Source: Spirometra erinaceieuropaei (Eukaryota > Platyhelminthes > Cestoda > Diphyllobothriidea > Diphyllobothriidae). Taken from it: a DNA stretch of 64,000 nucleotides. A program made the position numbers and the translations under genes. The stretch spans positions 1,042,785 to 1,106,784 of the forward strand of contig CACRXP010000154.1 of the NCBI GenBank assembly GCA_902702965.1, in the 5' to 3' direction. The first letter of the stretch is position 1. Every line of letters starts with the position of its first letter. The notes under the pieces were generated by a model. It did not search any database and had not been told where the DNA came from. It saw only the letters and a list, made by a program, of their open reading frames with translations. Positions 59,156-64,000 of the stretch are shown piece by piece.

Positions 59156-59765
59156 TTGGTTTATGACGTCCAAACTAGGACTCCGCCACACAGACAGACA
59201 ATCCCTCGTGCCGCGTAGTACGTTCTTGTTCTTCACTCGGCTTACATTTCACAAGACTTTGCTGTTATTGTGGCTTATACACTTGGTGTATGCTGTCTCT
59301 CAGAGAACTGCATCGGTCTGGACTTCAATTCTGCCATCCCATGAAGGCTTCTTTGAAGATAGCGTAGAAGATGGCAGCTTGATGGCAGGCAAAATCCCCA
59401 ACCCCATCCCCCCCCCCTTAAGCGGGCAAAATTAGCCGAGAACAGCGACCGTGAGAATCAAGGGCAATTCAAATGACGATCGCAAACTCATGCTGTACTT
59501 AGGATGTAAGCTATACGCCAGGCCAAATGGTTGTTTATAAAGGGACAAGTTCCCCTACAGGGGTCACACGCGCCATTTCGGAACGTGTAAAGTTCTCTAA
59601 CTGGTGACCTCCTTGTTGATTCCCAAACACTTACAGAGCTATCATGGTGAAACAACAAAACAGAAGTAACGAAATGCCTAATATATCTAATCATGATGAC
59701 TAACAGTGGCCCTTGGAGTTTTAGCCTCCTTTAATTGTGAACCTGTTTTTCCTAACATGTAACAG

Positions 59766-60856
59766 ACGAAGTGAGGGTGGGACCATGGCGTAAGCTCTTT
59801 CATCCCGACAAGCTAATCACAGGCTACGAGGATGCCGCTAACAACTTTGCCAGAGGTTTCTTCACCGCCGGAAAGCTGATACTTGGAAGACTGTTTGAGG
59901 AGTTTAGACGCACGATGGAGGCCTGCGACTTTGTCCAGGGTGTACTCTTCTTCAAGAGCCTCGGTGGGGGCACGGGGGCTGGCCTGAGTGCAGCCCTCCT
60001 AGACCTCATGAGCGACTACAGAAAGATCACCAAAGTTGAAGTGCCCATCTACCCCTCGCCGACATTATCCACATCCATCACAGAGCCCTACAACAGTGTA
60101 CTTGGAGAGCACTTTTCCATCGAGGACTACAACCTGGCCTTCCTTATGGACAACGAGGCCCTCTACGACATTTGCACACGTTACCTTCCCGCGACCAATA
60201 CAACATACTCTGGCCTGAACAGAATCGTGTCCATTGTTGTCAGCTCAATCACGGCGAGTGTGAGGTTTGAGAATCTCCTGGGAGGTGACTTCACTGTGGT
60301 ACAAACCAATCTCATTCCATACCCTCGCATCCACTTCCCGTTAATTAACTTTGCCCCCTGTATTTCCCTCGAGAACAAGTACTTTGATGAGGGATCCACG
60401 CGTTCCATCACAAGGCAGGTGTTTGAACGGGAGAACCAGCTCATAAAGGTGGATCCGGCTTTTGGAAAATATATGTCCTGCACCCTGCTGTACCGGGGCG
60501 ATGTGGACCCAAGCCAGGTTTATTACTCTGTGATGGAACTGAAGAATGCCAAGGACGTGGATTTTGTTGACTGGTGCCCCACCGGCTTCAAGGTGGGCAT
60601 TGCGCGAGAGCCGCCAGTCTACCGAATCGAGAGTGGCGTTGCGCAGACTGCCCGAAACGTAGTCATGCTGGCGAACAATTCCGCCGTCAGCCAGGCCTGG
60701 GAGCGTATGCTGCGCAAGTACCATCTCCTCTATTGTCGGCGCGCCTTCCTGCATTGGTACCTCGGCGAGGGCATGGAGAAGGCGGAATTTGTCGATGCCT
60801 ACGCAAACATCTCTTCTCTGGTGAAGGACTATGAAGAAGTGACCGCTGACTGCTGA
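59766..60856 (+). CDS. Divergent alpha-tubulin 2, 3' terminal exon
   Basis: Continues from exon 2 at Asp76: EVRVGPWRKLFHPDKLITGY, then EDAANNFARG, the tubulin signature GGGTGAG, IPYPRIHFPL, FVDWCPTGFKVGI and RAFLHWYLGEGME, ending YEEVTADC-stop. With exon 2 and an initiator Met the protein would be about 435 aa, slightly short of the usual 450. The frame is open throughout, and the alpha-type loop after GFKVGI has normal length. Key oddity: the Glu254 position is Val (GTG at 60296-60298, context DFTVVQTN), removing the side chain with which alpha-tubulin triggers GTP hydrolysis on the neighbouring beta-tubulin. The acidic tail and final EEY are absent. Function inferred: a specialised isotype, perhaps of sperm or tegument microtubules; the sequence does not show which. 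Confidence 0.94.
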
Positions 60857-61136
60857 CCTTGAATACGAGACCGCCAAACCACCACCACCACCATCCCGCC
60901 CGCCTCCCTCATTCAACCACGAGCACGAGGAGTCGACTATTCAAGCAATAAGTTGCTTTAGTTGCATTGCGTATCAGTGACCTACTTTTTGGCATCATTT
61001 AGTGTGGTTTATTATAATTACTTTTTGATGCTGCCTATGTTGCATTTGTGCACCGGTTAACTTGATTTCTTGTCAGTCCGACTAGTTTGCCAAATTGTTT
61101 TCCTTCTTCTTTAAAATGTGAACACACTTTTGTTCC

Positions 61137-61142
61137 ATTAAA
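61137..61142 (+). promoter_or_regulatory. Possible polyadenylation signal ATTAAA
   Basis: Lies 281 bp after the alpha-tubulin 2 stop codon. An AATAAA is further down at 61366-61371. Which is used cannot be told from sequence. Confidence 0.3.
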
Positions 61143-61365
61143 GATAATCCTTTCCGTGATTTCAATTTCTCAGCTGGGGGTGAGGTCTCAATGGTACCAG
61201 TCATGCGTTGCCACTCAAAGTTACTTCCGTAATCGTTGGAAACAGCCAAGGAGGGACAGTATGCAAATGTAAGAGACAAGTACACAGTACAGTAACCCCC
61301 ATTATGTTGGGTAGCAAAAGTGGTATGCGGGTGTTTGCGATCCTATCTACCATCAGTTAGAAACC

Positions 61366-61371
61366 AATAAA
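61366..61371 (+). promoter_or_regulatory. Possible polyadenylation signal AATAAA
   Basis: First canonical AATAAA downstream of alpha-tubulin 2, about 510 bp after the stop. Confidence 0.35.
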
Positions 61372-61759
61372 TCAGGTATCAGCCATAGGCCAGCGCTGCT
61401 CTCATTAAATTCCATTCGATACAGACGATGTCCCGGCATTTGTCCGGCATTTCCGTAAATTCACTGACCACAACATTCTCCAGTAAATTGTGGGCAACAG
61501 GAAACTCCCGAAATTCCAAAGAACTAATTGCGAGACGCTTCCCCAGAGTCGACCCTCTGAATGCGCATCATGTACCCTGAAATCTGAGCAACCGCAGTCG
61601 TTACTTCCCACGGTAAAAATCTTAAGTCGAGATATCAGTGAGCTCACGTAACAGCGGCATATCAGAAGCAGTTCACTCTGTGAGCACTTGGAAGTCGACA
61701 CGTTAACCCCGCCTCGCAGTGAAACACCGTCGATCATGTGCATTACTTAATAGTTCAAC

Positions 61760-62150
61760 CATCGCAACCGACGATACCAACTGCGCGCTCAACCGCATGG
61801 TGAGGCAGGGACTAGCACGCGAATTGATTTATAGTAAGAGAGGACTTGGGCAGCATCTACCGCACTCCCCCTTCTCCACTTAGGCCCTGTGTCAAGAAGA
61901 CCAGAGGCGGTAGAGGGTGCAGATGGCTGGCACGACCGGTCCCGCACCTAGGTGCACCACCACACCCACTGTTTCACGACGAACACTTCACCAGGATTTC
62001 AACCAGCAACAGCAACACCACAATGGGCCAGATAGAGGGTGGCTGGGCAACCATGTTCACGAGTTAGCGGGAGCGGAGGCGCATCCACTGGCAGGGAAGC
62101 AGACCACACCAGACTGCGACGGCCACGGCTTACTGATCATGGCATGACAG
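61760..62150 (-). repeat. LINE 5' module, minus strand copy 14
   Basis: ACTTGGGCAGCATCTACCGC (about 61844), CCTGTGTCAAGAAGACCAG, CACCAGGATTTCAACCAGC and the following blocks are the reverse complement of 12500-12860 in order. Confidence 0.7.
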
Positions 62151-62574
62151 ACGCTTACATTCCTTAAATGTACATTACTTGCCACTGATTGACTATCCCA
62201 AAAATGTGACAGTTATTCAATTCACACCCTTGTCAACTTCATATGGTTGGCAGATTTTGCTGTAAAACATCAGGCGTCATCCGGATTACCACTTTTGGCT
62301 ACGATGCGCGTCCCCCCGCTACCGGCGATAATTCCTGTAAGGTACGCTAAAAACACAGAGCTATATGAGGTTTGCAAAAGTGGACTACGAACCAGTCATT
62401 GCTATCCGCAAAGGCAACGTCTAGCAATCGTCATCCGTTTAAAGCTAACACCGACAGTAACTTCCAAGTCTCCTCTCTGGTAGCAGAAATTAGCTTAGTC
62501 GCTCTTACTGTAGCTTGTCGGTCGCGCAGAAACCCGACCAGGCCAAACGCGCCTAGCTTTCCATCGGATGGGTA

Positions 62575-62745
62575 GACAAATCGGAAAGGGCGCTAAGGAA
62601 CTCGCATTTTTATATGAGTTTGTTATAAATCAGCCTAATGCCGCGCGTTTCGCAGTCACCACGAACAGAGCTCATGATGGGACCTAAAATGTTCAAGCTG
62701 GGCGCCCAGTATGCAATTGATGGCTACCGAACGTTAATGATGCCG
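62575..62745 (+). repeat. Dispersed direct repeat, left copy
   Basis: CTAAGGAACTCGCATTTTTA, TTATAAATCAGCCTAATGCC, GAGCTCATGATGGGACC and AATTGATGGCTACC recur at 62970-63120. It is a two-copy repeat with about 390-bp spacing and no coding sense. Confidence 0.8.
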
Positions 62746-62969
62746 ACCCCATTTCTCGGAGCGACAGCCTGCAGCTGACCACAGTCAAGTTGCCTCAGGT
62801 CTCTCGTGTTTCTGGCAGACCCTTACTGGCCTACTTATTCCTTATCACAGACAGATAATTGGGAAAAAATCTTGTTTTCCGGCTTATTTTTCACACTACA
62901 ACAGATAAAAGGCCTGAATATACTTGCCCAGCAGGCGTCATCTGCTGGCTCCAAGCATTTGCACTTGAA

Positions 62970-63120
62970 ACAAATCGGAAATGCTCTAAGGAACTCACAT
63001 TCGTTATAAATCAGCCTACGGCCGCGCGTTTCGCAGCCACCACGAACATAGCTCATGATGGGGCCTAAAATATGCAAGCTGGGCGCTCAGTGCGCAACTG
63101 ATGGCTACCAAAACGAATGA
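62970..63120 (+). repeat. Dispersed direct repeat, right copy
   Basis: CTAAGGAACTCACATTCG, TTATAAATCAGCCTACGGCC, TAGCTCATGATGGGGCC and AACTGATGGCTACC match the left copy; it lacks about 10 bp near the start. Confidence 0.8.
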
Positions 63121-63659
63121 AAAAAACACTTGATCGCGAAACAAGCCATCGGCCCGACATTCACAAATGTTGCTATAATACTTCGTAAGGTCGATTTCTT
63201 CCATAATTAGCAAACTTAAAACCCCCAGATGAGAAGTGACCTCCTGCTCAGTTATTTTGTCACGGTGCTCATCTCTCCCCAAAAAAATTCCCGAAAACGA
63301 GTAAACGTGACGAAAACCATGGAATAAGACTGCTGTCGGGCATACAAACCGCGAGCAGGGTCCAAACCCCTTTGTACCTGATGTCTGCTAGCGTAAACAG
63401 CGGGTTCACGGGTACGCGGCCACGCCAGTTTCGCAGAAATCAAATGAAAAGCCCTTTTTACCATCCCAGCCCCTAGATCACATTCAGACGGGTGAATATG
63501 AAAAAAAGTCATGATTGGAATGAAAATCAAAAGAAGCACAGAGACAGGGGGGGAGGGTGAAAGCAATATGAGGGGGCAACCTTCAAAGAGATATCGACGG
63601 CGGCAGTGGTGGTGGCGGTGAGCAAATCAAATAATGGGAACAGCTGTCCGGGGTGGAGA

Positions 63660-64000
63660 TCATGCAAACGGGTTCAGGTGGGTCGGATAGTCTCCTTCCT
63701 CCACATCCTTCCCCTCTTCCTGCCTCCCCAGTGCTGCCGCCTTCTCGGGGCGGTCGCGATCAAACGTGTCGTTGTTATTCGCCACGTCCTCTCCCATCGC
63801 GTCCTCATCGAAGGGGTTTGCCGCCACTACGGGCAAATTCACTCTAAACTCGTCTTTTTGGGCGGCAGCGACCACTTGAGAGGAGCGCGGTTGTAACAGG
63901 GGCGAGGCCATAGAAGCAGGAGCCTGCGTGCGAACACTGGCCGGCAGAGGAATGGAGAAGGGATTAGGCGGCGCTGAGGGCGGCAAGGTTGAACCGAGAC
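63660..64000 (-). CDS. Possible C-terminal exon of an NPF-motif protein (partial)
   Basis: A minus-strand frame open to the window edge, about 112 codons, ending in a stop at 63660-63662. It is proline/alanine-rich at the start and acidic later, and holds three Asn-Pro-Phe motifs: PPNPFSIPLP, AANPFDEDAMG and the very C-terminal THLNPFA. NPF motifs bind EH domains of endocytic proteins, and repeated or C-terminal NPFs are typical of adaptors and Rab effectors. There is no folded domain in view and no start, so the gene cannot be named. The + strand also has open frames here (63606-63896), and composition alone could produce them; the repeated NPF is the only argument for this strand. Confidence 0.42.
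   Translation of the reverse strand, partial: LGSTLPPSAPPNPFSIPLPASVRTQAPASMASPLLQPRSSQVVAAAQKDEFRVNLPVVAANPFDEDAMGEDVANNNDTFDRDRPEKAAALGRQEEGKDVEEGDYPTHLNPFA

Larger units (their letters stand above)
54201..59765 (+). other. Intron 2 of alpha-tubulin 2, filled with repeats
   Basis: GTGAGT donor and a TAACAG acceptor after a pyrimidine-rich stretch. The 5.6-kb intron contains four tRNA-like repeats, two LINE modules and one hairpin element, listed separately. The intron position and phase match the intron ahead of 619. Confidence 0.9.

Overview
This is a eukaryotic, repeat-rich window. Coding exons are sparse, separated by introns with GT/AG borders, and buried in decayed transposable elements. 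The divergent alpha-tubulins, Penelope-like retroelements (PLEs), an RTE-like LINE and TTAGGG-like interstitial repeats suggest a flatworm, most likely a tapeworm with a large genome (a diphyllobothriidean such as Spirometra, Dibothriocephalus or Schistocephalus). That placement is inference from how the elements look, not from a database search.

Host genes. Two alpha-tubulin paralogues lie on the + strand at opposite ends. The first is only its 3' exon (619-1718); its 5' part lies left of the window. The second has a 5'-proximal exon (53987-54200), a 5.6-kb intron full of repeats, and a large 3' exon (59766-60856). Its first exon, probably just the ATG, was not found. Both share the same phase-1 intron in the codon for Asp76. 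Both are intact but unorthodox: the catalytic Glu254 of alpha-tubulin is Thr in one and Val in the other, the acidic C-terminal tail with its final Tyr is missing, and the second lacks the Lys40 acetylation site. At the right edge a minus-strand open frame with three NPF motifs (about 64000-63660) may be the last exon of an endocytic-adaptor-type gene.

Repeats, left to right. 7144-7735: hairpin DNA element with 32-bp direct repeats. 8480-10260: PLE with reverse transcriptase and GIY-YIG endonuclease, dead. 10580-10893: tRNA-like repeat. 10960-17500: GC-rich mosaic of LINE 5' modules, two endonuclease fragments and a telomere-like inverted-repeat element. 17568-17962: small inverted-repeat element. 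18915-19930: hammerhead-like motif and a minus-strand PLE. 20420-21280: dead maT-type (DD37D) mariner transposase. 21650-22270: PLE 3' end. 23810-26950: telomere-like element and two hairpin elements. 27930-28770: PLE tail and LINE module. 31610-31690: tRNA-like sequence. 33098-34081: hairpin element. 35560-36960, 39060-39830, 41590-42960 and 43840-44720: more PLE copies. 37907-38882: hairpin element. 40262-40905: head-to-head pair of tRNA-like repeats. 48740-50040: minus-strand LINE reverse transcriptase. 51494-52466: hairpin element. 53217-53528: telomere-like element. The tubulin intron and the right end hold more of the same families.

The most notable signals are: (1) paired alpha-tubulins without the catalytic glutamate; (2) a seven-copy family of near-palindromic elements of up to about 1 kb with TA target sites; (3) a tRNA-Arg-like repeat that also carries three consecutive strong hairpins and occurs in circularly permuted arrangements; (4) over-representation of a LINE 5' module relative to the LINE body.
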